Origin: Sulfuritalea sp.
Lineage (GTDB): Bacteria > Pseudomonadota > Gammaproteobacteria > Burkholderiales > Rhodocyclaceae
Assembly: GCA_016710465.1 (NCBI GenBank)
Contig: JADJVS010000002.1
Coordinates: forward strand, 124,001-188,000
Length of the DNA: 64,000 nt
Reading direction: 5' to 3'
Of the stretch, positions 44,785-54,813 are shown one piece after another. Each line of letters opens with the position of its first letter. The first letter of the stretch is position 1. A model generated the notes under the pieces. It was not told the origin of the DNA and made no database searches. It was given only the letters and a program-made list of their open reading frames with translations. The position numbers were made by a program, and so were the translations under genes.

Positions 44785-45276
44785 ATGAAAAAGCTTGCCA
44801 TGACTGCCATTGCCGCCTCGCTGGCATTTTCGCTACCGGTTTTTGCCGATGATGCCCATCACCCCGAGAAAGCGGCTGCGGCGACAAATGCCCCCGCTCC
44901 ACAAGTCGGAAAAATGCAGGAGAACGTCAAGAAGATGCAGTCGCAGTTGGACCGTATCGCCAAGGCCAAGACTGACGCCGAGCGGCAGAAGGTCATGGCC
45001 GAGCATATGCAGACCATGCAGGAAAACATGCAAATGGCACGCGGCATGCAAGCCGGGATGATGGGTTGCCCGATGATGGAGGGCGGCATGATGGGCAAGG
45101 GCGGCATGGGAATGATGGGGGGCGGCCAAGGAATGATGGGTCAGGGCATGGCCGGTGCCGACGACATGGTGGCCAAGCGCATGGAGATGATGGAAAAGCG
45201 CATGGACATGATGCAGATGATGATGCAGGGCCGCATGGGCATGCCGCCGGCCGAGCCCCAGAAACCAGCCAATTGA
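44785..45276 (+). CDS. Met-rich periplasmic protein (copper cassette)
   Basis: A 163-residue secreted protein with a signal peptide (ending LPVFA), a helical stretch (GKMQENVKKMQSQLDRIAKAK) and a Met/Gly-rich C-terminal half with many MMGxGMM repeats. It probably binds periplasmic Cu(I). AGGAGAAATACC precedes the ATG. It is related to the Met-rich protein at 26960-27481, suggesting a shared family used by both metal modules. Confidence 0.78.
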   Translation: MKKLAMTAIAASLAFSLPVFADDAHHPEKAAAATNAPAPQVGKMQENVKKMQSQLDRIAKAKTDAERQKVMAEHMQTMQENMQMARGMQAGMMGCPMMEGGMMGKGGMGMMGGGQGMMGQGMAGADDMVAKRMEMMEKRMDMMQMMMQGRMGMPPAEPQKPAN

Positions 45277-45298
45277 CCATATTCATGGAGGCATTCCC

Positions 45299-45535
45299 AT
45301 GTGGGGATACGATCATGGAGGAGGCCTGATGGGCATCGGCATGATTCTGGTTTGGTTGATACCGATCGTCTTGCTGGTCTGGCTGTTCGCCAAGGCGGCG
45401 TCCGGTCGCAGCGGCAAGGACGAAACGCAGCGATCCCCGCGCGAGATTCTGGATGCGCGGTATGCGCGCGGCGAGATCGGGCGCGACGAATATCAGGAAC
45501 GTCGCGCCGACCTCGAAGGACGCAACAAAGAGTGA
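45299..45535 (+). CDS. SHOCT-domain small membrane protein
   Basis: A 78-residue protein with one TM helix (MGIGMILVWLIPIVLLVWLFAKAA) and a C-terminal SHOCT motif (SPREILDARYARGEIGRDEYQERRADL). Such proteins are frequent in copper cassettes; SHOCT is thought to mediate oligomerisation. The N-terminal WGYDHGGG could touch metal. AUGGAGG lies upstream. Confidence 0.82.
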   Translation: MWGYDHGGGLMGIGMILVWLIPIVLLVWLFAKAASGRSGKDETQRSPREILDARYARGEIGRDEYQERRADLEGRNKE

Positions 45536-45571
45536 GCCGCACATGGGCACGCCCGTAACAAGGTGAACGCA

Positions 45572-45964
45572 ATGAGCACACGCTACGGATTCGGCAAGCA
45601 GGTCGCGCTTGCATTTGATCAGGCCATCGAGCGCGTTACCGCCGAGTTACAGAAGGAAGGCTTTGGCGTACTGACCGACATCGACGTTTCGGCCACGGTG
45701 AAGAAGAAACTGGATGAGGACATTCCGCCGTATCGCATCCTCGGCGCTTGTAACCCCAAGCTGGCGCATCAGGCAATGACCGCCGAACCGTCCATCGGCC
45801 TCCTGCTGCCATGCAACGTCGTCGTCCGGGAGGATGCCGTCGGCGCCGTGTTTGTCGAGTTCATGGATCCGGTTGCCGTGCTTCAACTCGTCGACAACCC
45901 GAACATCGAGCCTCTTGCCGTCACGGTGCGCGGCAAACTCGATCGGGTCATGCAGGCGATCTGA
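45572..45964 (+). CDS. DUF302 domain protein
   Basis: A 130-residue soluble protein matching DUF302: AIERVTAELQKEGFGVLTDIDVSATVKKKL, YRILGACNPKLAHQAM, GLLLPCNVVVRED. DUF302 proteins are common near metal ATPases and redox genes; their function is unknown. The ATG at 45572 has AAGGTG in range; an in-frame GTG at 45563 is a weaker option. Confidence 0.87.
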   Translation: MSTRYGFGKQVALAFDQAIERVTAELQKEGFGVLTDIDVSATVKKKLDEDIPPYRILGACNPKLAHQAMTAEPSIGLLLPCNVVVREDAVGAVFVEFMDPVAVLQLVDNPNIEPLAVTVRGKLDRVMQAI

Positions 45965-46059
45965 CAGATGTCCCGAAAGTCGGGGCTGGCGGGACGGCGC
46001 ATTACCGGCACGCCGCTGACTTTCAGCATCTCCATGCGCTACCTTGACAGGCGGGGACC

Positions 46060-46563
46060 ATGACCAGAAGACCCGAAACGAGCCGCGACCCGGTGTGTGG
46101 CATGGTTGTAAACGTTGCCGCATCACCGTACTCGACGATGTGGCAGGGGCTTGAGTTTCATTTCTGTTCGGCGCAATGCCAAGAGCGCTTCATTGCCACG
46201 CCGGCGCTCTACACCGTTCCGGGAGGCGTCCGGAACAGCGTTCCCATCGTTAAGCGACGCAAGCTCCACTTCGTCGCACCGACACAGGAGGCGCTTCGTG
46301 CTGTGTGCGGCAGGCTCCTGGGCATGATGGGAGTTGCAGCTGCCATTCCGGGCCCGGATGACATCACGGTCGAATATGACCTGCGCCAGGCGACATTCGC
46401 ACAAGTCGAAGCTGTCGTTGCCGGGGCAAGCCTCGTTTCCCGGGGCGGCCTGCATCGCTGGCGTCGCAGCCTGTGGAAGTTCATCGAGAGCAACGAAATC
46501 GAAAACGAGGCGCATCCCGCGAGTGGCGCTTGCTGCAACCGTCCGCCAGCGCGATTGGGCTAA
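46060..46563 (+). CDS. YHS-domain protein with HMA-like second domain
   Basis: A 167-residue cytoplasmic protein. The N terminus is a YHS metal-binding domain (RDPVCGMVVNVAASPYSTMWQGLEFHFCSAQCQERF). Residues 65-130 resemble a heavy-metal-associated ferredoxin-like fold without a CxxC motif (LHFVAPTQEALRAVCGRLLGMMGV). The C-terminal ACCNRPP adds a Cys pair. It is probably a copper carrier or sensor for the downstream ATPase, which also starts with a YHS domain. Confidence 0.75.
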   Translation: MTRRPETSRDPVCGMVVNVAASPYSTMWQGLEFHFCSAQCQERFIATPALYTVPGGVRNSVPIVKRRKLHFVAPTQEALRAVCGRLLGMMGVAAAIPGPDDITVEYDLRQATFAQVEAVVAGASLVSRGGLHRWRRSLWKFIESNEIENEAHPASGACCNRPPARLG

Positions 46564-46682
46564 GGGAAAACCGGTCATGCTGACGGAAATGTCATTTCCG
46601 GGTCATGTTCGCGTCGGGTTGTCGCGGGCATAGTGACAGTCACATGAAACTTATCGAAACCGATCAGCATCCAGGAGGGCAG

Positions 46683-46913
46683 ATGAAACATCGTTCCGAC
46701 GACACGAAGTACAAGGATCCCGTTTGCGGCATGGTCGTCAGCCGACTCACTGCGGTCGCAGAAGTGGAACATCAGCGAAAGACTTATTACTTCTGTGCAC
46801 AGGTATGCCGCGATGCCTTCCTAGCCGATCCGCAAAGCTATCTTCGCGTGCACCGCCAGCACGGCATGCCACCCAAGCCATCGCCCACAGGAGAATACGA
46901 TGCAAACCCATGA
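46683..46913 (+). CDS. YHS-domain protein, short
   Basis: A 76-residue protein that is essentially one YHS domain (KDPVCGMVVSRLTAVAEVEHQRKTYYFCAQVCRDAFLADPQSYL). The ATG at 46683 has AGGAGG seven bases upstream; an in-frame ATG at 46644 would add 13 residues. Its 3' end overlaps the DUF2933 gene. It is a likely metallochaperone for copper. Confidence 0.8.
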   Translation: MKHRSDDTKYKDPVCGMVVSRLTAVAEVEHQRKTYYFCAQVCRDAFLADPQSYLRVHRQHGMPPKPSPTGEYDANP

Positions 46914-47157
46914 CCATGCCGCGCACAGGATGCCGCCAGCGACCGCTGCCGAAACGAGCCGCCGCTCCCGCTGGGTCTTCGGCGGTTTCGCTCTCCTCGC
47001 GGTACTGCTCCTGGGCTTTGAGCACCGGATGCATCTCTCCGGCCTGATCGCGCCCTACCTGATCCTGCTGGCCTGCCCGTTGATGCACTTGTTCATGCAC
47101 GGCGGCCATGGCCATGGCGGAGGCGACGGTAAATCCGACGGTGGAGAAGGAAAATGA
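46900..47157 (+). CDS. DUF2933 small membrane protein
   Basis: An 85-residue protein with two hydrophobic segments (WVFGGFALLAVLLLGFEH, GLIAPYLILLACPLMHLFMH) and a His/Gly-rich end (HGGHGHGGGDG). This is the DUF2933 pattern, found beside YHS and ICMT-like genes in copper cassettes. It overlaps the previous gene by 14 bases and the next by 4. It could bind or funnel metal at the inner membrane. Confidence 0.85.
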   Translation: MQTHDHAAHRMPPATAAETSRRSRWVFGGFALLAVLLLGFEHRMHLSGLIAPYLILLACPLMHLFMHGGHGHGGGDGKSDGGEGK

Positions 47158-47810
47158 CTGAGACTGCCCCCGCTTATGGTCTGTGGTCGTTGGTGCTCAT
47201 CAACTCGGCCCTGTTCATCTTCTTTGCCTTCAGCTTCTTCAAACCGCAAAGCGCTCGCGACTGGCGCACCTTGGGCATGTTTTCGGCCTTCGTGGTCGCG
47301 CTGTTCACGGAGATGTATGGCTTTCCGCTCACCATCTATCTGCTCTCCGGCTGGCTGACCAAGCAGTTTCCCGGCGTGGATTTTCTCGCCCACGATTCGG
47401 GCCATCTCCTGGAAGTGATGTTCGGCTGGCGCGCCAATCCGCACTTCGGGCCGTTCCACCTGTTGTCCGCCGCGTTCATCGGCGGCGGCTTCTGGCTACT
47501 CTCGGCCGCGTGGCGCGTGCTCTATGCGGCGCAAGCAAGCGGCCGGCTGGCGACCAGCGGCCCTTACGCGCGTGTCCGTCATCCGCAGTACGTCGCCTTC
47601 GTACTGATCATGGCCGGATTTCTGCTTCAGTGGCCGACGTTGATCACGCTGGTGATGTTCCCCATCCTGCTCGTCGTGTATGTGCGCCTCGCCCGGCGCG
47701 AGGAACGCGATTCCGCTGCCGCCTTCGGCGAGGCTTGGACACATTATGCACAGGCGACCCCGGCCTTCTTTCCGCGTCGAGGCGATGGACAAGCGTCGCT
47801 CACGAACTGA
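47154..47810 (+). CDS. Isoprenylcysteine carboxyl methyltransferase-family membrane protein
   Basis: A 218-residue polytopic protein whose C-terminal part has the ICMT/phospholipid methyltransferase pattern GPYARVRHPQYVAFVLIMAGF and RREERDSAAAFGEAW. Members are common in copper and arsenic cassettes, with unknown substrates (lipid or small molecule methylation is possible). It is coupled to DUF2933 by a 4-base overlap. Confidence 0.85.
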   Translation: MTETAPAYGLWSLVLINSALFIFFAFSFFKPQSARDWRTLGMFSAFVVALFTEMYGFPLTIYLLSGWLTKQFPGVDFLAHDSGHLLEVMFGWRANPHFGPFHLLSAAFIGGGFWLLSAAWRVLYAAQASGRLATSGPYARVRHPQYVAFVLIMAGFLLQWPTLITLVMFPILLVVYVRLARREERDSAAAFGEAWTHYAQATPAFFPRRGDGQASLTN

Positions 47811-47846
47811 ATCTGCCATCGACCGCCGCGTGTGAAGGAGAAACTG

Positions 47847-50249
<2,403 letters not shown>

Positions 50250-50313
50250 AATGATCCGGGAACGAGTGTTACACATGGAGCGAGTGGTGACGAATCTGTA
50301 GGAGGAGTACAAA

Positions 50314-50430
50314 GTGGTCGAACGGACTTATGCGAATATCCTCAATCCGATGCAAGCCAAGAACTATACAGATGCCCAACATTCGCAACGATCAGCGGAT
50401 TCCCATTGGTGTGGTTTGTTATCGGTGTAA
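50314..50430 (+). CDS. Possible 38-residue ORF (gene remnant?)
   Basis: A GTG-initiated short frame with AGGAGG eight bases upstream, encoding MVERTYANILNPMQAKNYT and 19 further residues. It resembles no family I can name and could be the remnant of a longer gene left between cargo and backbone. The region 50250-50431 otherwise shows nothing. Confidence 0.25.
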   Translation: MVERTYANILNPMQAKNYTDAQHSQRSADSHWCGLLSV

Positions 50431-50431
50431 A

Positions 50432-51082
50432 TCAGCGATTTGATGTACTTTCGAGTTCGTGATGAGGTGTCGCCGAGAGTTCATTGATTAGTTTTGGTTC
50501 CCTTTCCTCGGCGGCTATCTCAGCGTTCTCTTTCTTGCGAGCCGCAAGAATTGCGCGTGTCGCCAAGGTCCGTATCTGCCCAGCGAGTCGAAGAATCCTG
50601 CGCTTCCATTGGTAGGCCTCGACAGCGTAGTGGGTGTCGTCGATGATGCATGCCAGCCACAAGGTATCCATAGCGGCGATCAACTGATCGAACTCGCGGA
50701 TGATGGCCAGGAACCGGATAGACCGCGGCGAAGTGATCTGAATCTCGACCGTCCTGGAATTGGTATAGCTGATCATTGTCTCGCAGCCATTGGACTCACC
50801 AAGTTCTTTCATGCGTGCGATTTCCTGGCGAATCTCATCCAGTGCCTTATTGAGCAGGTCATCCACCATCGTCTCGACAGCCTGGGCCTGTTCCTCAGTA
50901 CCGATGAACCGCAATACGACGGTCAGTGAGAAAAGACCATTGGCGCACATGTCGTACCCACGCTCGAATATCTGTTGCGCATGCAGGGAATTGAGGACCG
51001 CCTTCTGCGTAATGAAGGGACGGCTGTTGCTCAGCCTGACGGTGGGTATGTTCGATGAAGGCTTGTACTGACGTGTGGCCAT
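50432..51082 (-). CDS. Conserved element backbone protein (possible DUF1845/AcaB type)
   Basis: A 216-residue protein beginning ATRQYKPSSNIPTVRLSNSRPFITQKAVLNSL. A helical core (EEQAQAVETMVDDLLNKALDEIRQEIARM) follows, then a coiled Lys/Glu-rich tail. The RPFITQKAVLNSLHAQ pattern recalls the DUF1845/AcaB group of integrative-element proteins, but I am not certain. The Met at 51082 opens the conserved part. It is the only minus-strand gene of the backbone here and faces the ssb leader divergently. Confidence 0.6.
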   Translation of the reverse strand: MATRQYKPSSNIPTVRLSNSRPFITQKAVLNSLHAQQIFERGYDMCANGLFSLTVVLRFIGTEEQAQAVETMVDDLLNKALDEIRQEIARMKELGESNGCETMISYTNSRTVEIQITSPRSIRFLAIIREFDQLIAAMDTLWLACIIDDTHYAVEAYQWKRRILRLAGQIRTLATRAILAARKKENAEIAAEEREPKLINELSATPHHELESTSNR

Positions 51083-51237
51083 GACTGTCTCCCGGTTGAA
51101 ATAGCCTCGGGAGAGTATTCGGGTCGTCACGGGTTCGGTGGCCGAAATGCGTCCAAAAAGTTTGCATTTCGCCTGCCCATGAAATTTGTCGACAGCCAGA
51201 ATGCGCCCATCTCATGTCCTCCTTATGGTGGGCACGG

Positions 51238-51342
51238 TGAAGGTAGCTGGCCTTCCGAAATAAACAGCATTTACTAAACCCCGGCGGGGAAACCCCGTCA
51301 GGTACTGACGGCCTTCCTGCCAACTTTTTGTCAGGAGGCAAC
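51238..51342 (+). promoter_or_regulatory. Structured 5' leader of ssb (long form)
   Basis: Hairpin 1: GAAGG (51239-51243) and CCTTC (51251-51255) around the loop TAGCTGG. The conserved linker GAAATAAACAGCATTT follows (51257-51272). Hairpin 2: GGCGGGG (51283-51289) and CCCCGTC (51293-51299). Anti-SD GCCTTCCTG (51311-51319) can pair, with one bulge, to CAGGAGGC (51332-51339), the ribosome binding site of ssb. The same architecture recurs at 52686 and 61594. Confidence 0.75.
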
Positions 51343-51788
51343 ATGGCATCACTCAATAGAGTCACCCTCATCGGCAACTTGGGGCCGACCCTGAAGTTCG
51401 TTACACGCAGAACCGCGAAGCGATCGCAACGATTCGGATCGCAACGACGGAGACGTACAAGGACAAGTCGTCCGGTGAGCGCAAGGAAATCACCGAATGG
51501 CACCGTGTCGTCTTTTTTGGTCGTACGGCGGAAGTCGTCGGCGAGTACCTGAAGAAGGGCTCACCCGTCTATGTCGAAGGCCGCATCCAGACCCGCAAAT
51601 GGCAGGACAAGGCGGGTCAGGATCGTTATGTCGTCGAGATTCTCGCCAGCGAGATGAAGATGCTCGGCAGTCGTCCGTCGGATGACGATGCTCCCGAAGC
51701 AGTTCGTGGCAAGCGTACCGGTAAAGGCAAGCCGGCTACCGCTACGGGACCCGCGTTCGAGGATGTACCCGACATCGAGCCGTTCTGA
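51343..51788 (+). pseudogene. ssb: Single-stranded DNA-binding protein Ssb (apparent frameshift)
   Basis: The N terminus MASLNRVTLIGNLG is in one frame. The rest of an OB-fold SSB (ITEWHRVVFFGRTAEVVGEYLKKGSPVYVEG, then KWQDKAGQDRYVVEI) is in another, ending in the acidic tail DVPDIEPF that contacts partners. One base seems to be missing near 51384-51387, where GNLGRDPEVRYT is expected. If repaired, the protein would be about 148 residues and of normal SSB length. It may be a sequencing error or a real loss; no slippery heptamer is visible. It is the first gene behind a long structured leader. Confidence 0.85.
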
Positions 51789-51867
51789 GTCGCACGTTTC
51801 TTGTTTCCCCACCGGGAGGTCTTCCTCCCCTGGGGGACAGGCCTCCATCACTTTTGGAGGTTTGTTC
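51789..51867 (+). promoter_or_regulatory. Structured 5' leader (short form)
   Basis: CCCC-ACC-GGGAGG and CCTCCC-CT-GGGG (51807-51836) form a strong hairpin around TCTT. CCTCCA (51842-51847) is perfectly complementary to TGGAGG (51855-51860), the ribosome binding site of the next gene. Confidence 0.65.
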
Positions 51868-52140
51868 ATGGAACGCGTCATTCTCGTCCTGGCCATGCTG
51901 GCAGGGCTGCACCTGATCCTTTCGTTTCTTCAGTTCGCGTTGGAATCCATTCGTAACTTCTTTATGCGGATACCACTCCAGGCCAAGGTCGAGGAAGTGG
52001 TGGCCGACGTGCGTGAAGTACGGGCCGAGGAACACTTAGCGGATTGGCGGCAGTACGACATACCGGCGTATCTGCGCCGCAACGGGATCGACAACGATTC
52101 CGGCAACACGGCAAAGGCTTCCTTCGAAGTCATTGCCTGA
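51868..52140 (+). CDS. Small membrane protein with amphipathic C-terminal region
   Basis: A 90-residue protein with one N-terminal hydrophobic helix (VILVLAMLAGLHLILSFLQFAL). A helical charged region follows (LQAKVEEVVADVREVRAEEHLADW), then DIPAYLRRNGIDND. No family is recognised. TGGAGG precedes the ATG within its leader. It lies between ssb and the recombination genes. Confidence 0.65.
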   Translation: MERVILVLAMLAGLHLILSFLQFALESIRNFFMRIPLQAKVEEVVADVREVRAEEHLADWRQYDIPAYLRRNGIDNDSGNTAKASFEVIA

Positions 52141-52212
52141 CGTTTCCACCCCAGCGGGGGCATCGCCTCCGCAAAGGGAGGGGTGCCCCTTTTTTATTTC
52201 AGGAGGCACCTC
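52141..52212 (+). promoter_or_regulatory. Structured 5' leader (short form)
   Basis: A GCGGGGG/CCTCCGC-type hairpin lies near 52154-52171. GGTGCC (52182-52187) is perfectly complementary to GGCACC (52205-52210), which overlaps the GGAGG ribosome binding site. A T-rich loop separates the two strands. Confidence 0.6.
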
Positions 52213-52290
52213 ATGGAACTCGTTCTTCTCGCATGCTGCATTACTGGCTGGATCATCAGCCGTCCGATCATTCGCGCGCTCGGCCTGTAG
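52213..52290 (+). CDS. 25-residue hydrophobic peptide
   Basis: A tiny frame encoding MELVLLACCITGWIISRPII plus RALGL, with an optimal AGGAGG seven bases upstream of the ATG and its own structured leader. It is predicted to be a single membrane-spanning peptide with two Cys. Good initiation signals argue for expression. There is no known homologue that I recognise; a small toxin or membrane regulator is possible but unproven. Confidence 0.5.
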   Translation: MELVLLACCITGWIISRPIIRALGL

Positions 52291-52423
52291 TTCGCAGCAT
52301 TGCCTGCTGGGGTCTTCCCCGCAGGACAAAGCGCTTTTTCCAAAGAGCCCTTTGTCCTGCGGGGATCGCTCCATCTTGGATGCGGTTTTCGCCAGGGTCT
52401 TTCATCAACCTCTGGAGAAAATC
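52291..52423 (+). promoter_or_regulatory. Structured 5' leader with two mutually exclusive hairpins
   Basis: CCCCGCAGGACAAAG (52317-52331) can pair upstream with CCTGCTGGGG (52303-52312) around TCTT. It can also pair downstream with its perfect 15-base complement CTTTGTCCTGCGGGG (52350-52364). CTCCA near 52370 is complementary to TGGAG before the next start codon. This suggests a conformational switch. Confidence 0.65.
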
Positions 52424-52585
52424 ATGAAACTCAATCCCTATCTCGTTCGACTGTTCGATCCCCTGCCCATGGCCTTTGCCTGCGATCTGTATCAGCGGTT
52501 GAGGGACGGCAAGCGGGACACGGAAACCCGCGACATGTTGTTGAAGGCACTCGACATGGCGCGCAAAGCCGGAACTATCGAATGA
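52424..52585 (+). CDS. Small basic protein of unknown function
   Basis: A 53-residue protein (MKLNPYLVRLFDPLPMAFAC, then a helical DLYQRLRDGKRDTETRDMLLKALDMARKAGT region). TGGAGA lies upstream of the ATG. The MKLN start recurs in the following nuclease gene and in other backbone genes. It could be a small partner of the recombination proteins; no family is recognised. Confidence 0.6.
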   Translation: MKLNPYLVRLFDPLPMAFACDLYQRLRDGKRDTETRDMLLKALDMARKAGTIE

Positions 52586-52659
52586 TCCCATCGCCCCGGA
52601 CCTCCGGGGCTTTCCCGAGGGCGTTCCTGCGGAGCGTCCTGCGGAAAGCCAGATTTGAT

Positions 52660-52784
52660 CGGACGGTTATCCGTTCGGTTGAAAAGCGGTAGCTGGCCGC
52701 GCGAAACAAACAGCATTTTCCAACCCAGCCGGGGACAACGCCCCGGTTCGGGTCGGTGCTTCCGGCAATCACTCTGGAGGCATC
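52660..52784 (+). promoter_or_regulatory. Structured 5' leader of the RecE-like nuclease (long form)
   Basis: An upstream hairpin CGGACGG/CCGTTCG (52660-52677) precedes hairpin 1, GCGG (52686-52689) and CCGC (52697-52700) around TAGCTGG. The conserved linker GAAACAAACAGCATTT (52703-52718) follows. Hairpin 2: CCGGGG (52729-52734) and CCCCGG (52741-52746), clamped by ACCC/GGGT. Anti-SD TGCTTCCGG (52757-52765) pairs over 9 bases (with wobbles) with CTGGAGGCA (52774-52782). Confidence 0.78.
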
Positions 52785-53618
52785 ATGAAACTCAATCATC
52801 CCGGCCTGCTCGTCATGCCGGCCACGCAGTATCACGCGGAGAAAGCCATCGGCCATTCGGGTATCGTCAAGATGCTCAAAAGCCCGGCCCACCTGCGCGA
52901 GTATCTGGATCATCCGCATCAACCGACGCCCGCCATGGCATTCGGTACCGCAGTGCATACCTATGTACTGGAGCAGGATCGCTTTGCCGAGGAATTCGTG
53001 GTGGCCGAGAAGTTCGACCGTCGCACGAAGGAAGGCAAGGAAGCCGCAGCACGCTTCGAGGAAGCCAATCAGGGCAAGATCGTGATTACTTCCGAGGAGA
53101 TGGCCACGCTCACTCTGGTGCAGCGTGCCGTGTTTGCCCATCAAGGGGCGGCACGACTGCTGTCCGTTGGTGACGCCGAGCTCTCGGCGTTCTGGACGGA
53201 TGCGGACACGGGCCTCAACTGCAAGTGTCGGCCGGACTGGTTCAACGGTGAAGCCATCGTTGATCTCAAGACCTGCGTCGATGCCAGCAGTAGCGGCTTC
53301 TCCAAATCCATTGCGAACTTCGGCTACGACATCCAGGCGGCGTACTACGTCGACGGGATCAAGGCCGTGACCGGAATGGAACTTCCGTTCCTGTTTGTCG
53401 CCGTGGAGAAGGACGCGCCGCACGCGGTAGCGGTTTATCGCGCCGATCCCGACGTGATCGAGATCGGGCGCAAGAAATACCGGGCGGCACTTCAGCTCTT
53501 GAAGTGGTGCCAGGCATCAGGCAACTGGCCGGCGTACCAACCGGGTGGCGAGATTGAACTGATCTCCCTGCCACGCTGGGCCGCCAACACAGAAGCCTTC
53601 GAGCTGGACGCCGCCTAA
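52785..53618 (+). CDS. YqaJ/RecE-like PD-(D/E)XK exonuclease
   Basis: A 277-residue nuclease-like protein. The conserved GTAVHTYVLEQ motif (about residues 54-64) and the catalytic core CKCRPDWFNGEAIVDLKTC (about 145-165, PD...DxK) match the RecE/YqaJ exonuclease domain. YDIQAAYYVDG supplies the later QxxxY motif. It would resect double-stranded ends for the adjacent RecT annealing protein. It starts with MKLN after TGGAGG. Length fits the stand-alone exonuclease domain. Confidence 0.87.
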   Translation: MKLNHPGLLVMPATQYHAEKAIGHSGIVKMLKSPAHLREYLDHPHQPTPAMAFGTAVHTYVLEQDRFAEEFVVAEKFDRRTKEGKEAAARFEEANQGKIVITSEEMATLTLVQRAVFAHQGAARLLSVGDAELSAFWTDADTGLNCKCRPDWFNGEAIVDLKTCVDASSSGFSKSIANFGYDIQAAYYVDGIKAVTGMELPFLFVAVEKDAPHAVAVYRADPDVIEIGRKKYRAALQLLKWCQASGNWPAYQPGGEIELISLPRWAANTEAFELDAA

Positions 53619-53639
53619 TCCGCGGAAACTTTTGTAGGT

Positions 53640-53713
53640 CATCAACCCCGGCGGGGATACCCATCCCCGTCAAGGGAGACAGGTGTCTTCGCCATTTTTC
53701 TTTGGAGAAAACC
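53640..53713 (+). promoter_or_regulatory. Structured 5' leader of recT (short form)
   Basis: After ATCAACCCC, GGCGGGGA (53650-53657) pairs with TCCCCGTC (53664-53671). TCTTC (53686-53690) can pair with GGAGA (53704-53708), the ribosome binding site. A T-rich loop lies between. Confidence 0.65.
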
Positions 53714-54811
53714 ATGTCTCAAACCCTACGCAACATCCAGAAGTCCCGCCAAGGCGGCCAGTCCAACGTGGTGCAATTCCCGGCCATGCTGGAGCAGTTC
53801 AAGGGCGAAATTGCCCGCGCACTGCCCAAGCATCTGAGTCCGGATCGCATGGTGCGCATCGCGCTGACCGCGTTCCGCATGAACCCGAAACTGGCTCAGA
53901 CCGATCCCCGGAGTGTCTTTGCGGCGGTGATCCAGTCCAGCCAGCTCGGGCTCGAAGTGGGATTGATGGGTGAAGCGCACCTTGTGCCTTTCGGCAACCA
54001 GTGCCAGTTGATCCCCGGTTATCAGGGGCTGATGAAGCTGGCCCGCAACAGCGGGATCGTGCAGGATATCTACGGTCACGAAGTTCGTATCAACGACAAG
54101 TTCGACATCGTTCTGGGCCTTAACCGGACCCTGATGCACGAACCGTTGAAGAAGAACGGCTTCCCTGCCTCCGATGAGGAGCGGGGAGCGATCGCGGGCT
54201 TCTATGCCGTCGCGGTGTTCAAGGATGGCACACGCACGTTTCACGCCCTGTCGAAGGAACAGATCGAACAGGTGCGCGACAACTCGCGTGGCTACCAGAT
54301 GGCCAAGAAGTACGGGAAGGAAAGTCCCTGGGATACGCATTTCGTCCCGATGGGCCTCAAGACCGTGATTCGCCGGCTGTGCAACCTGTTACCGAAGTCG
54401 CCGGAACTGGCGATGGCGCTGACGCTCGATGAAGTGACCGAGCGAGGTGAAAGCCAGAACATCGGGATCACCGAGGCCATTGATGGTTCCTGGGCGCCGA
54501 TCATCGACGAGGAAACGGGAGAAGTCATCCCGACAGCGACCGAGACCGGCGACAAGGGGAACAAGCCTGACAAGGCCGAAACATCTCAAGCCAACGAGCG
54601 TAAAGCTTCCGGCAGGCTGCTGCAGGATACCCTGGTCACCATTGGCAAGGCAGCATCGACCGACGAACTGGATGAAGTCTATGTCCGGGCCGAAGGCTCA
54701 TTTGAGGGTGGCGAGCTGGAGCAACTGCTCCGTGCTTACCGCAGTCGCAAGGCTGCCTTGGCCAATCCGTCCTCCGCAGACAGTGACATTTTCGGGGAGG
54801 AAGGCAAGTGA
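53714..54811 (+). CDS. recT: RecT-family single-strand annealing recombinase
   Basis: A 365-residue RecT protein. The conserved segments SVFAAVIQSSQLGLEVGLMGEAHLVPF, CQLIPGYQGLMKLARNSG and FVPMGLKTVIRRLCNLLP are diagnostic; the C-terminal part (from about residue 270) is charged and variable. It anneals complementary strands after end resection by the upstream nuclease. The ATG at 53714 lies behind TGGAGA. The next gene starts 2 bases after its stop. Confidence 0.93.
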   Translation: MSQTLRNIQKSRQGGQSNVVQFPAMLEQFKGEIARALPKHLSPDRMVRIALTAFRMNPKLAQTDPRSVFAAVIQSSQLGLEVGLMGEAHLVPFGNQCQLIPGYQGLMKLARNSGIVQDIYGHEVRINDKFDIVLGLNRTLMHEPLKKNGFPASDEERGAIAGFYAVAVFKDGTRTFHALSKEQIEQVRDNSRGYQMAKKYGKESPWDTHFVPMGLKTVIRRLCNLLPKSPELAMALTLDEVTERGESQNIGITEAIDGSWAPIIDEETGEVIPTATETGDKGNKPDKAETSQANERKASGRLLQDTLVTIGKAASTDELDEVYVRAEGSFEGGELEQLLRAYRSRKAALANPSSADSDIFGEEGK

Positions 54812-54813
54812 CC

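Noticed and set aside
44930..45260. Tandem DNA repeat in the ATG-rich region
   Set aside because: It is explained by the Met/Gly-rich coding sequence of the periplasmic protein.
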